In this document: positions 45,151 through 58,065 of the stretch, one piece after another
Numbering within the stretch: position 1 is the first letter of the stretch
How the letters are laid out: each line of letters begins with the position of its first letter
Assembly (NCBI RefSeq): GCF_030445035.2
Contig: NC_080682.1
Coordinates: 36,066,770 to 36,130,769 of the forward strand
DNA length: 64,000 nt
From: Dasypus novemcinctus
Taxonomy: Eukaryota > Chordata > Mammalia > Cingulata > Dasypodidae
Direction of reading: 5' to 3'
Position numbers and translations under genes: made by a program
Notes under the pieces: generated by a model
The model's input: the letters and a program-made list of their open reading frames with translations, nothing else
The model's database searches: none
What the model was told of the DNA's origin: nothing

Positions 45151-45554
45151 GTAAGCCCACCCCCTTCCTATTTTAGAAGCCTTTTTAGTCAAAGTCTAGA
45201 TTGGCACTAAAATTTCCAAATTTATTGAAGATTGAGGGTCCATCCATACAGAACCCCCAGTGAGGCAGGCACAGATACAAATTTTAAAAAATAGTACCTT
45301 CAAGTGCCATTTTCTCTACTCATCAGGTTGACAAGACAACCTTGATTCTTTAAGCATACAGTCTTTTATAGACTAGCCCATGCCGACAAATTCTATAACG
45401 AACAAGCATAAAATCTATAAGAGAATTTGGTGGACACATACATATTCGCATACACAATCATTCTCTTGATAACCAATATATTTCTTTCTGAATAAAAATT
45501 TGAACAGGAAGCTAAATTACCATGTCACAATGGCCAAATGTAGATAGAATTCTT
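45151..45554. other. Intergenic DNA
   Basis: No gene. The text around 45,348 ('ttctttaagcatacagtctt', then a 'tatagac' block) resembles 55,511-55,545. This may be part of the same duplication history, but it is too short to be sure. Confidence 0.45.
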
Positions 45555-45568
45555 TAAAAGTCATCATA
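45555..45568. repeat. Left 14 bp target-site duplication of the young L1
   Basis: 'taaaagtcatcata' here is repeated exactly at 49,097-49,110. Confidence 0.92.
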
Positions 45569-48500
45569 AACTTATAACTTGCATATATAAAGAACTCCTA
45601 TATCTTGAAAATAAAAAGATAAACAACCCATTTAAAAAATGGGAAAAAGACTTAAACAGACACTTCTCCGAAGAAGAAATACAAATGGCAAGAAAGCACA
45701 TGAAAAAATGTTCCAAATCTCTAGCTATCAGGGAAATGCAAATCAAAACTACAATGAGATACCATCTTACACCCATAAGATTGGCAGCTATGAAAAAAAC
45801 AGAAGAATACAAGTGCTGGAGAGGATGTGAAGGAAGGGGAACACTCATCCACTGCTGGTGGGAATGCAGAAGGATCCAACCATTCTGGAGGACAGTATGG
45901 CGGTTTCTCAAAAAACTAGCCATAGATTTGCCATATGACCCAGCAATACCACTGCTGGGTATATACCCAGCAGAACTGAAAACAAGGACACAAACCGATA
46001 TATGTACACCAATGTTCATAGCAGCATTGTTCACTATTGCCAAAAGTTGGAATCAACCCAAATGCCCATCAACAGATGAGTGGATCAATAAAATGTGGTA
46101 TATACACACAATGGAATACTACTCGGCTGTAAGAACAAACACACTACAAACACATGTGATAACATGGATGAATCTTGAGAACCTTATGTTGAGTGAAGCA
46201 ACCCAGACATTGAAGGACAAATACTACATGACCTCAATGATATGAAATAAACAAGCTGCCCTAGATAGCAAGAGACTGAACGATAGGCTTACAGGAAATC
46301 GGAGGGTGGAGGAAGGATATGAGCCGATGTCTGCAGGGGGGGAATTTAAGACAAGATGGTGGTAAGTATGAACACAAAGAAGAGATAAAATGGGGGCAAG
46401 GGGTTGCCTTTGGTTGGGGCTTTACGGGTTTGAGGGTGGCTGGGGAGGGATGGTTGGGTAACGTTGCCCAAAAGTGGGGGGAGGGAGGGGTAGCATAGGA
46501 ACACAGGAGAGGGTCAGGAGGTGGTGGAGAGTAAAATGCCGAGAAAATCATATCAAAATATAATAAAGAGTGTTACCTGTTTAGAATGCTCGGAGGGGAG
46601 GGTCTGATGCAGGACGGGCTCCTGGGGAATGCCTAAATGCTCATTCTGCCAGAGTGGGTGACACCATGGGGTAAAATCCCAAGTAGTGAGAGTGGGGGTG
46701 TACCCACATCCTGGGGAGGACTAATGCCACCAAATAGAGGGAACTGTATCCCTCGAGAGAAAGGGTGGCTCCCAGGGCATTGGGGCAGTTGAGCAAGTTA
46801 GGCCCTGAACACTATTCCATCTATTTCTGGAAGTGGCTCCTCAGGAAACGAAGGTTGGCTGTCACTGTGGGCATCAAGGTGGAAGGGAAAATGGACGTTA
46901 AATGTGTGGAACCAAAGTAAAAGGGGGGCAAGAGAGGAGTTTTTTGAGAGTACACAAGGATGGATATAAAACATGTAATATTACACAATAACATATAGGA
47001 GATGACAGACTGATAATGTAAACCATAATGTAAAACATAGGATAACTAAAAATGTAAAGAACTGTGTATCCTAAAGTATGCACCATAATGTAAGCACAGA
47101 TATTACCTTGTTAGAAAGCTAATATCTCAGACTCTGTACATCACCTTAAGTAAATATGATGTGAAAAGGGTGTAAGAGTATAGCTGTGGAAGGAAAAAGG
47201 TTTTGTGGTGGATGTATGGGAGTGCTGTATATTATATATATGCATTGCTGTGGTCTAGGACTCCTGTGAAGAAATGCTGAATAATTAGGGGGGGGGAGAA
47301 AAAAAAAAAAAAGGATAGGATGTGGAATTTTTTCAAGTCAACATTCTTTATCTAAGTTCTTTATCTAACTTTATCCAAGTTCTTTATCCATCCTTTAAAC
47401 CCATCGCTATATACCATTCCCTAGTAAGGGACCATGACATTATATTGGGCTTCAAATTTCGGGGAGTTCTGGACCACAGAGTGTTTCAATAATGGCAATG
47501 GAGGGATACTGGTATGGGATACCAATGACAGGTGATATATGGCTGACAGGGAGCTGTACAGAACATATGTCCAGGGGGCATGGTAATGATTGGATATACT
47601 CATAATGGCAACAATTAAAAACCACAGCAGGGGGGGTACTGGGTTCCTGGCCAGTGGTGCTCTGCCGCGGTCCCTAGGGGAGCAGCGACAGTCTCCCAGG
47701 TACAGCGGCGGGGACCTGGAGGGAGTGAGGGTTCAACAGTGAGCCCCTGATGCTAGTGACTATGCTTGTGAGCTGATAAACCTAAAATAAGAACAAGGCC
47801 TAGAGCAACATTGTGCCTGGGAATTTCCTCCTGTCAGCCTTCATGTTACTCAAATGTGGCCAGTCTCGAAGCCAAACTCAGCATGTAAATGCAATGCCTT
47901 CCCTCCAGCGTGGGACATGACACCCGGGGACGAGCCTCCCTGGCAACGAGGGACAACTATCAAATACCAACTGATGATGCAACTGGAAAAGGACCTTATA
48001 CGGAAGGGTCAATGCGGATCAGCAGAATATCCATGTCTACATAAAATAACATGACTTTAAAATGCTGTTTGACCTAAAGTAAGGGGGAAATGGAAAGGAG
48101 AAATGAGTTTATATGGCTACGAGTTTCTAAAAAAGAGTCTGGAGGCTGGCAGAAGGATTGCCCTCATGCACAACTGAGCAGAGTCAGAGAGACAGATAAA
48201 GCAGATACAACCCCCAGATATTGGTTCCTTTGAAGGCTAAAGAGACCCATGAGAGTTATGGCCATGGCCGATGGGGTTAACTACCAGGGCAGATGGCCCC
48301 TCTTTGGAAATGGTATTTATGTGTGATGAATCTGGACTCAGATGGGATCTCCCTTCATAAGACTTTCATGCTAATGTGCTGGAGGTGCAGTTAACGTTGG
48401 GATTTAAGATATATTTAGGGGATTTGAATCTCTGGACTGACAATGTGATAGCCAGGTCCTGAACCTCAACAGACTCCAGCACCTACAATCTGATTTACTG

Positions 48501-49096
48501 GACTTACCGCACTCAGCTAAGATGGAGTTGAAGAAGGACAATCACCACACCATGGAGCCTAGAGTGATTACAACTGAAAATGGGAGGATTGCATCCAGCA
48601 TCCATGTGGAATTTGAGCCTCCTCTTGACATAGAGGTGCAATGGACACAACCAATCCAATGTCCACATAGAAGAGGTGGTATTGGATTGAGAAAAGTGGA
48701 CATGGTGGACAATGGGTATGGGGAAAGGCAGGAAGAGATGAGAGGTGGAGGTGTCTTTGGGACATGGAGCTGCCCTGGATGGTGCTTCAGAGGCAATCAC
48801 CAGACATTGTAAATCCTCACAGGGCCCACTGGATGGAATGGGGGAGAGTATGGGCCATGATGTGGACCATTGACTATGAGGTGCACAGGTGCCCAAAGAT
48901 GTACTTACCAAATCCAATGGATGTGTCATGATGATGGGAACGAGTGTTGTTGGGGGGGGAGAGGGGGGGGTGGGGGAGCGGGGTTGAATGGGACCTCACA
49001 TATATATTTTTGATGTAATATTATTACAAAGTCAATAAAAAAAAAAAAACGACCTCAGAAGAAAAAAAATAAAATAAAATAAAAAAAATAATAAAA
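45569..49096 (+). mobile_element. Young xenarthran-type L1, 5'-truncated, 3.5 kb, with 2.8 kb 3'UTR
   Basis: Begins inside ORF2 and contains an open ORF2 C-terminus (45,685-46,245, 186 codons). Visible are 'HCWWECRR', '[14 protein letters not shown]', '[16 protein letters not shown]', '[13 protein letters not shown]' and 'HTMEYYSAV', ending at TGA 46,243. The endonuclease and reverse transcriptase regions are missing. The 3'UTR runs from 46,246 to about 49,045, ending in a G-rich tract, 'gttgaatgggacctcacata', AATAAA at 49,034 and an A-rich tail with aaaat repeats. An exact 14 bp target duplication flanks it. It landed about 100 bp downstream of the minus-strand olfactory receptor relic. It is dead on arrival, as 5'-truncated L1 copies are. 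Confidence 0.93.
48951..48982 (+). repeat. G-rich tract near the L1 3' end
   Basis: Several runs of 4-8 G separated by single bases, the quadruplex-forming pattern. The equivalent tract in the other plus-strand copy is 16,630-16,676. Confidence 0.8.
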
Positions 49097-49110
49097 TAAA
49101 AGTCATCATA
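49097..49110. repeat. Right 14 bp target-site duplication of the young L1
   Basis: 'taaaagtcatcata', identical to 45,555-45,568, directly after the A-rich tail. Confidence 0.92.
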
Positions 49111-49203
49111 GTTCATTCAATTATGAGGCCTCCACAGATTGCTATTTCCTGGTAAGTATTTTCTGTCCATATAACAAAAACTGAGATATTAAGGGAGAAT
49201 AAA

Positions 49204-50141
49204 TTAGATTCTCCATATATTATTTATCCAATGAATTTTATACTTCCTACACCATAAATTTTTCATGGCATTTTTCACTTCTGCATTCCTCAGTGTATAG
49301 ATCAGAGGGTTAAGCAAGGGTGTCCCAATTGCATAAAACAGAGTCACCATCTTTTCCCCTGCGAATGTGATTGGTGCCCTTATGTATATGAATATACATG
49401 TTCCAAAAAATATGATAGCCACAATAAAATGGTATGTACAAGTTCAGGGGGCTTTTTGCCTTCCTTCTGCAGTATGGTTTCTCAGAGAACATAAAATAAC
49501 TATGTAGAAGAGAAGCAAAATTATGAAACTCATCATTCATATAACACCACTGTTAGACACTAGGAAATTTATGATATAAGTGTCCATGCAGACAAGTTTC
49601 AACAAGGGCTGCAAGTCACAGAAATAGTGATCAATAATATTGGGACCACAGAAAGGCAACCTCTAAGCCAAGAAAAGCTGTGCTGAAGAATGGATGCAAG
49701 ATCCCACCCAAGCCAGGATCACCAGTACTCCACAGACAAGATGCCTCATGATGGTTGTATATCTCCAGGGATTTACAAATGACTTTGTAATGATCAAAGG
49801 CCGTGAGGATGAGCACAAAGATCCCCATACACTCAAAGAAATGTGCTGCAAAGACCTGAGTCATGCACTCATTGTAAGAAATGGTCTTTTTCTGAGCAAG
49901 GGAATCTACAACTAACCTGGGGGCTGTGGTTGTAGAGAAGCAGGCATCAGCGAAGGACAGGTAGAAGAGAAAGAAGTACATGGGACTCCCAAATGTCAGA
50001 CTAGTCTTAATAGCCACCTTAATGAGAAAGTTCCCTAACAGAGTTGCAAGGTAAAAGATCAAGAAGACCCCATATATTGCTTTCTGCTTTCCAGCATTGT
50101 GTCAACCCTAATAGAATGAATTCAGCCATACTCTTATTCAT
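49204..50141 (-). pseudogene. Olfactory receptor pseudogene, family 4-like
   Basis: Single-exon odorant receptor relic. The start is at 50,141 ('MNKSMAEFILLGLTQ'), followed by a TM2 region 'GSPMYFFLFYLSFADACF', then 'ISYNECMTQVFAAHFF' before TM3, a degenerate DRY region 'FDHYKVICKSLE', 'GVLVILAWVGSCIHS' in TM4, and TM7 '[21 protein letters not shown]' region near 49,290. The order and length (about 310 codons) fit a complete gene that has decayed. At least four frameshifts break it: after the N-terminus, after the DRY region, before TM5 and in TM6. The 'CMTQ' and 'LLGLTQ' motifs resemble family 4 receptors, as in the plus-strand relic 20 kb away. They are in opposite orientation, so simple tandem duplication does not explain both. 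Confidence 0.93.
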
Positions 50142-52759
50142 AGTCTTATTCACAGCTGTGGTAGAATGCAGTTGACAAAGAATTAATCTGCAGAGAGAAG
50201 AAAAAAGTGACATGTTGGTTAAATCAGAAGGTTCAACACAGAATTCCTTGTTTTCTCTCTGTACGCTGTTCTTCTAGTAACAGAGATGCTCAGGTCTCTC
50301 ACAGATTTATCTTTTGTTTCAGAAACTCAATAGATTCGACAAAGCATTTTCATTTTGGAGCAAAAAGAAAATATCTTCCAAAAATTTTCTTTCTACCGAG
50401 ATTAATAAATGCACAGTTTGTTCTTTCCTTGGCCAAGTGATTTAAATTGCTTTTAAACTTGGTTTTGATATGAAAAATGAAGTGCAAATATCTTCCCTAC
50501 CTTATTTTCAGGTTTAATAATAATTTTTTAAAATGCTATATATACATATATGCTCATACATACATACATGCATTACAGGGATATTGCAGTGTATCTATGT
50601 GGTTTGAAATCTGAATAACACTTCTCCAATATACTTAAGCATGAATAATGTTATGGAATCCTTCCAGAAGAAAATAGTCTCAGCTCAGTTCACTCATCTT
50701 TGTGTCTATTTTAACAGGCTTCCTCTTCATCTCAGGTGCGGTATGTTTTACAAGTAACTCTAAGAACATTTTACCTGTGTTTCAAGAGATCAGCTCATCA
50801 GTGATATAACAAGTAAATTAATTATCTGAGTAAAACTTTGAGGTTGACATCATGGAAGGAAACTAAACTGCTCTTTTTAACCTATCCCGTTACTCAGATT
50901 AAAGGGAGAATATTGCATCACTCTGCGTTTGACTTTGAACTGGTCCTCACTTTCTCCTCTTTGTAAAACCAAAGTGTGTTTTCCTTATACATGTCCCTCT
51001 TTACCCTGAATTACCCATGCTATTCCTTCTAAAAAACATTGCTTGAAACAAATCTTACTATTCCAATGCACAATTTTGATTACTCTATTGCAATCTTTTG
51101 TTCATATATACACGCAATTATTATAATTAAAGTCATCATATAATACCATTTTGTATTACAAGTTTTACTTAGAATTATTATAAGCACTCCTCTTATGTTG
51201 CTTTAGTTTCCATATTTATCAATTTAATGGTAGGCTAATACGTATATTTTTATAAATCAATATTTTTACAGTGTCTATTGAAGACATTTATGTTCTTTCC
51301 AATTTTCATACTCATAAGTAACCTTTCTACAGGCAACTTTGGTATAATTTTCCAAGAGCAATACTGTTGTCCTTATTGCCTATGTTCATTGCTATTGATA
51401 TGCTTTAAAAACTATGTTACATATTATCATATCCTTTTATGAATTATATTTTACTACCCAATATTACAGGATTATGATATAATATTCAAAGAATAAGAAG
51501 GGTGAAAAGAAAAATGAAAATGTCTCAATCTTTTGCATTGAAAATCCTCTTCTAGATATAAGTGTTTTGTATCTTATATATCCTCCATAATTTTTTCTAA
51601 GTATTTTGTATATGTGTATATATCTATATCTTTTTTTACCTGCAAATAAGGCCAAAATTTCAATATTAATGGTCCACAGGAAACTGAGAGGCAAAAAGCA
51701 GATTGCTTGTGATCCTATCCTATTATCTCACTGTGTTAATAGCAATACAGTTATATATATTTATTTCACAAAAATATTTAGGACACATTTTATATTCTTA
51801 TACATTTATTTTCTAAAAAATATTTAACTTCCAAGAATGATTTATCATATATCAGCTCATCTTTTTTAATCCTGCAACTACACCTAAGATGGATATTAAT
51901 ATAGCAAAATAATTATTATGTATCTTATTTAGGAGTTCAGCTATTGAAGACAAATGATCAGAACTCAAATCTCAACTCCACTATTTACCAGCTGTGATAC
52001 TGGTGAATTCATTTTAGACATAATTAGTTTTATTATGCAGATTAAATTATTTAAAAATCTGACTCATAATAAACACTAATAAACAGTATGTAGGTCTAAG
52101 CCTTTGCTTTCTCTTCTATTATGGTATTGCTTTTTCTTTCTGTGTTTCTATTTTTTTTACTGTCATGTTATTATTTTTATATTGTTCAATCTGTGAATTT
52201 TTGTGTTATTTAGTCCATTGCTTTGACTATACAAAATTAGCATATTTTTTCTGTTTCCTTATATAATTCCAAGATTTTTTTTTCGTATGTTGAATCGAAA
52301 TTAGCTGGAGCTATTGCTAAGAATGGGGAAAATGCCTTCTTCTTCTTAACATCTTAATATGAGTTTTAAGATAAATGAAGCTATGATCATTAAGTCTGTG
52401 ATGTACTATGTCGGATTTATTAGAAGAGTAGAAACCATATGCAATCAAAGAGTACACATTCCTAAATACAAATGTACAGTTTGAATAGTGGGGCATTAAA
52501 ATTATGTAAGAGATGAGCTATTACTTTAAAGGAAACAAGTCAAATTCCAAACCAGGTTCTCTGAGTTGCATATATTCAAAACTTTGATGAGAGTTTGTGA
52601 ACATGGTGGCCAATGCCTAAAGACTGAAACCACACAACTAAGAATCAACCCCATCCCACTGTCCTTCATTGGTGTTATATTCAACATATCCCTTGATATC
52701 GCTATGTTTTATTGTATTCATCTAAAACAGAAATAATAAAACACTGTACCATTAGGATT
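50142..52759. other. AT-rich intergenic DNA with possible MIR relics
   Basis: No gene. MIR-like text may be present at 51,865-52,090 ('tatttaccagctgtgatact' near 51,983). TA-rich stretches occur near 50,540 and 51,610. Upstream sequence of the receptor relic (50,142-50,450) has no recognisable promoter. Confidence 0.5.
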
Positions 52760-53199
52760 AAATGTGAATATTTTGGGGGAAACGGACTTGACCCAGTGGT
52801 TAGGGCGTCCGTCTACCACATTGGAGGTCCGCAGTTCAAACCCCAGGCCTCCTTGACCCGTGTGGAGCTGGCCCATGTGCAGTGCTGATGCACGCAAGGA
52901 GTGCCCTGCCACGCAGGGGTGTCCCCTGTGTAGGGGAGCCCCACGCGCAAGGAGTGCGCCCTGTGTAGGGGAGCCCCACGCGCAAGGAGTGCGCCCTGTA
53001 AGGAGAGCCTCCCAGTGCGAAAAAAAGTGCAGCCTGCCCAGGAATGGCGCCGCCCACACTTCCCGTGCGGCTGACGACAACAGAAGCGGACAAAGAAACA
53101 AGACGCAGCACACAGACACAGAGAACAGACAACTGGGGGGGGGGGGGGGCCGGGAATTAAATAAAATAAATAATTTTTTTAAAAAAATGTGAATATTTT
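52760..53199 (+). mobile_element. Composite DAS-type SINE, about 410 bp, with 15 bp target duplication
   Basis: The element proper is 52,775-53,184, flanked by exact 'aaatgtgaatatttt' at 52,760-52,774 and 53,185-53,199. Its head is tRNA-like, with an A-box at 'agtggttagggcgtcc' and a B-box at 'gcagttcaaaccccagg'. A long GC-rich body ends in G-run, 'gaattaaataaaataaat' and an A/T tail. A roughly 34 bp piece of the body ('gtaggggagccccacgcg...aaggagtgcgcc') is tandemly duplicated at about 52,930-52,999. CpG content is high and the duplication exact, so the insertion is young. Frames read across it are not genes. Confidence 0.88.
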
Positions 53200-55969
53200 A
53201 AAATGTGCAAAATATACAGAAGATGCAATAAGAGAGGTTACTACTAAGTTTCCAAGAGGTGTTTTAAATTTTGAAAAACAAGTATATAAAATGTCTAAGT
53301 ACCCATAATAAAGCTACAGAACTAAGTCATGGATTTCCTTTGCTGAGTGGTTGAAACCACCTGGGGTTTCTGAATGACACTAGTTTTCTCACGGTGATCA
53401 GAAACCAAAATGGACCTTTCTAAAAGTCTTGAATAAAGAAAACAAAAGAAAGAAAAAAGAAATAAAATTTGCAGAACAGTATCCATAGTAAGAATCCAGG
53501 ATAAGAGGAAAGTTGCAAAAAAATAGGTCCTTTGTTGTGAAAAGTTTGAAATCCAGATATATAAAAAGCAAAAGAATGAGGGCATATGAATGAGAAAATG
53601 AAATCAACAGTTTATTGGAAATATTAGAGCATACACCATATAAGAAAAATCAATATGAGAACTCTAGTTTTGCCAGACAAAATAGCTGTGGTAGAAAATG
53701 CTTTGGAACATAAGTTGTCCTCATAGGTAAAGTCTATAAAACCAGGTTAGGAAGTGATAAAAAAGAAATACTTTGAGTGCTCCTGGCCATATATATGTGT
53801 GACAGTGGATCCTGGACCCCCAATATTAGTATCCAAACAAAAAACCTTCTCCTTTCCCTGACCTGAAACTTTGCAAATAAGGAATCTGCACTTTAAGAGA
53901 GTTATACCTCTGCCCTTTTCTCTTTCTTCTCTTTTTAATCAAAATTGGTCTGGGAAAGGGCTACATCAAGTCAACATCAGTGAAAATTGACAAGCCTTGA
54001 ATCATCAGAATCTTCACATTACTATGAGAAGTTTTCCCCAGAATTTCAGATTTCTTAGGAGACATAACTAGATGATGGTAATTTCTGTTAAACGTTTTCC
54101 TAAATTTGAGGCAAGAAAAAGGAAACATTTCATTTGGGTTTATAAACTTACCTTTCTTCTTGCATGCAAAGAGTTGACATCCAATAGAAGCTCATAGTAC
54201 TCTTTTACAAATAATGTTTACTTTGAAGATAAATCATGGGCAGAGCAATAGAAACAAGTAAAATGTTCTTCAGAAAGAGTCACCTTTGCTTTGTATTTCA
54301 GGAGCTATGGGGAGGGAGCTGCCCATAGAGAACCAACCCTTCTTAGAAGGTCTGAGTTAGACATTATAAAGTTCTTCTACTCTTAGTAATCTCCAGGAAA
54401 AAAGGTAATATTCCAATTATTCTCTAGTAGAAACATCTCTAAAGTAAACTCTATTACCCCAAAATATTCCCTGGCAGAAAAGATGAATTAAACATTTTTT
54501 TCCTCCATTAGATATTTGTAGGGATTTCCTAATAGTTTACAAATGATCAGAACTGCCTTTCAGCCTCCAGAAGTCCAGGATTTACAACATTCTCCTCCCA
54601 ATCCTGAAGGATTTGCTCAATGACTTCTTATAAGGCATAGTTAGTCCAGGAGCACAGCAAACCATGAGGCCAGTTAATCCCCGGCAGCGCTATCAACAGG
54701 CGGATTTCATCCTCATACTCCTCCTGTTCTCCTCTCCCATCCTTAGGGACAGCTTCTATTTCAGGGAGCAAGGGCTCATGTTATCACATCTCTGCCTACC
54801 CTCATACCCTGCTCGAAGGGAAGATATACTTTCAAAATCATTTTGAAGTATAGACTACTAAAATTTACCAAAGGCTGGTCCTTTAACTGAAATATTTTCT
54901 AATGTAAGTCAAAACTTTGCATATTGGTAAAGGCTCAAATAGATATGACATAATTGAATTCTGACTCTACCAGTTAATTTTCTGTGACTTCCATAAGCTT
55001 ATTTACTTTCTGTAGTTTTCTTTTCTGAAAACTAAAACTAAAAACTAGTTACTATTAATTCTGAAAATTTTGCTAAAGCATATTATGATATAAATATGTA
55101 TAGTGAAAGATGTTAATTAACCTTTAAACAATTTCTCAACTATTTTGAAGTTGATTACTCAGAGAAAGTAAGGCACAAAAGAGAGGGAGTGGAAAGAAAC
55201 ATAAATTACAGAGTTTTATTTTTAAATAAATCCTTAAGGTATAATTTACAAGAAACAAAATGGACCATTTCAACGTTCAATTACAAGAGTTTTCAAAAAT
55301 GTATACACCCATGTAACTGCTACCACAATCAAGATAGGAATATTTCCATTGTGTCAAAAAATATCCTCATGCCTCTTCGTAGTCATTCAGTTTTTTAATA
55401 TTTTTCATTCACTAGCAAAGAGTTATTTTTATTTCATTTGAATAGTTAAAAAGGCTAACTCTAGAAAATTATTTTCCTACCTGGGAGATCATAATGTTTT
55501 TCTACATAATTCTTTAAGCATACTGCTTTATAGACCATCTTGGTAAGAGCACAGCTGTTCTGGTCAAGATCATGTTCAATCTGACTACAGCCAGATGAAC
55601 TCCAAACATGTGAAATATCCAACATCAGCACAGCCATCTACACAACCTACAGCTATCTAAAGATTCTTCAGTGAGGTTCAACTGAAATTAGATGTATAGT
55701 CTATCTGAATCATAGACCAAAGGGAAAAAAAATGTTTCATGTGACTGAGATATATGGTTGTTATTACAAAACAGTAATGAGTAATGAACAGATATAGGAT
55801 TTGATAGTGGTAGATCTCATTGTAATTTGTCTCCAGAAATTTAGAATATAGAAATATATTGTGATCAGAAGTAATATGATAATCTATAGGTGCCAGCCTT
55901 TGCATGTCAAGACAGTAACAGAAAGAAAACTGGAATATTCATAAATAAGTGGAAGTTAAGCTATACACT
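53200..55969. other. Intergenic DNA, nothing assigned
   Basis: No gene or clear repeat recognised. The 54,540-54,860 part is less AT-rich but has no domain or splice context. Possible MIR-like text near 54,955-55,015. Confidence 0.5.
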
Positions 55970-57785
55970 GTTAAACAATTAATGGGTTAAAAAATAATTT
56001 AGAAGAGAAATTAGGAAATATCTTGAGAATGAAAATGAAAACACAACATATCAAAATGTATGGGGTGCAGTGAGAGCAGTGTTTAGAAGGAAATTGATAG
56101 CTATGAAGGTCTATGTTAAAAAAAAAAGAAAGATCTCAAATCATTAACCTGACTTCATGTCTGTAATAACTAGACAGGAGAGCAAATTCAACCTAAAGTG
56201 AATAGAGGGAAGAAAATAATAAAGATTAGAGCAGATATAAATGAGATAGAGTATTGGAAATCAATCAAGATTAAGCAAAGAAAAAATTTGATTTTTTAAA
56301 AAAATTCAATAAAATTGACCAACCTTTAGATGAAACAATGAAGAAAAAAATGAAAAAGTGTGCAAATAAGTAAAATCAAAACTGAAAGATTACTAGTGGT
56401 TTTTAAATAAATTTAAAGGATTATATCAGAATACTATGAACAATTGTATGCTAAAAAATTAGATAATCTAGAAGAAATTGAAAATTCCTAGAAACACATA
56501 ACTTACCTAAACTGATTTAGGTAGTATTAGAAGTTCTCCAGACAGACATCAGGTAAAGATATTGAGTCAGTAATCAAAAACATCCCAATGAGGACAAGTA
56601 CAGGACCAGACGACTTCACAAGCAAATTTTACCAAACATTCAAAGATTTAACACCAATCCTTCTCAAACTTCCTCAAAAAATTGAAGAGGTGATAATTCT
56701 CCCTACCTCATTTTATGAAGCCAACAAAGTCATAGCAGCCTTTGTGGAATAAATGGAAAAGTCAATCCTCAAATTCATATGGAATTTCCAGAGTCCCCAA
56801 ATATCCAAATCAATATTACCAGGGAAAAATAAAGTTTCAGGTCTCACAAATCCTAATTTCAAAACTTACTGCAAATCCACAATAATGAAAACAGCCTGGT
56901 AAGTGCCATAAAGATAGACACATAGACCAATGGAATAGAATGGAGATTTCAGAAATAAGCACACATATCTATGGCCAATTGATTTTTGACAAGGATGTCA
57001 AGTACAGTAATTGGGGACAGAATGATCTCTTCAGCAAATGGTTTGTGTAAACTGGATATCCACATGTAAAAAAAAAATGATGTTAGACCCCTATTTACAT
57101 TATGTACATAAATGAACTCTAAATGGGTCAATGACCTAATCATGAGATAAAATCACAAATCTCCTACAGGAAAACATAGGGAGTACCTTCATTACCTTGG
57201 GTTTGGTACTTATTCCTTAGCCAGGATTTTTAAAAACACAAAAAATAAATACAATGGTGTTTGTCAAAATTATAAACTTTTGTTCATCAAACCACCCTAT
57301 CAAGATAATGAAAAGACAACAGACAGAACGGGAGAAAATAATTGAGAGCAATGTATCTGCTGAAGTTTTAATATTGAGAATATATAAAGAATTGCTACAA
57401 ATCAACAACAGAATGATAAATAACCCAATTTAAAAATTGACAAACGACTTCAATACACATTTCTCTAAAGAAAATATACAACCGACCAATAAGCTCAAAA
57501 TCATTGGTAAATAGATAAATGCAAATTAAAACCACAATGAGATAAAACTCACACCCACTACCATGGCTATTATTAAGAAACAAAATGACAAGTGTAGCAA
57601 GGATGTGGAGAAAAACAAACCTTTACACATTGCTGCTCACACTATAGAATGGTGTAACCACTGTGGAACTCTGATTTTCCCTCAAAATATAGTGGATATA
57701 AATAACACACTAAATTGTGCACGTGAATGTGGTTAAAAAAGTGAAATTTTGTGGTCTTTATCAGTTACTAAAATAAAAATTTAAC
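55970..57785 (+). mobile_element. Old L1 with internal deletion
   Basis: Plus-strand L1 ORF2 order: 'caaaatgtatggggtgcagt', 'gactatgaa'-type text near 56,433, 'caggaccagacgacttcaca', 'ccaatccttctcaaacttcc'. It then jumps at about 56,750 to a later segment: 'tcaaattcatatggaatttc', 'gccataaagatagacaca', 'ccacaatgagataaaac', 'gatgtggagaaaaacaaac'. It ends with 'aatgtggttaaaaaagtgaa' and 'aataaaaatttaac'. The jump removes roughly the middle of the reverse transcriptase. Many stops; no functional product. Confidence 0.85.
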
Positions 57786-57964
57786 AGAATAGTAGGAAAA
57801 TCCTGCATTGCAGCTGTGACTAAGGAGAAGACACTGGTATATTCTGCCGGCTTTAATATCTCCGCACTTAGTTTCTATGATGTTTGGAATGATGACTCTC
57901 TTATTCAACCTGCATCCATTCCCAAAACCTGTGTGTTATTAACAAATAAGCATTGCAAGAAAGA

Positions 57965-58030
57965 TATATGTGTGTGTGTATGTATATGTATGTATGTATA
58001 TATGTAGAAAGAGAGAGAGGGAAAGGAATA
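57965..58030. repeat. TG/TA then GA microsatellite
   Basis: A 'tatgtgtgtgtgtatg' run passes into 'tatgtatgtatata' and then 'gagagagagggaaagg'. Simple repeat, probably length-variable. Confidence 0.85.
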
Positions 58031-58065
58031 CAAAGGAAAGAAGGAAATTGGGCTAAAATATATTT

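Noticed and set aside
52718-53192. Frames of about 100-130 codons across the composite SINEs (also 58,139-58,495)
   Set aside because: These are translations of GC-rich SINE bodies. The elements are RNA polymerase III type repeats and encode no protein.
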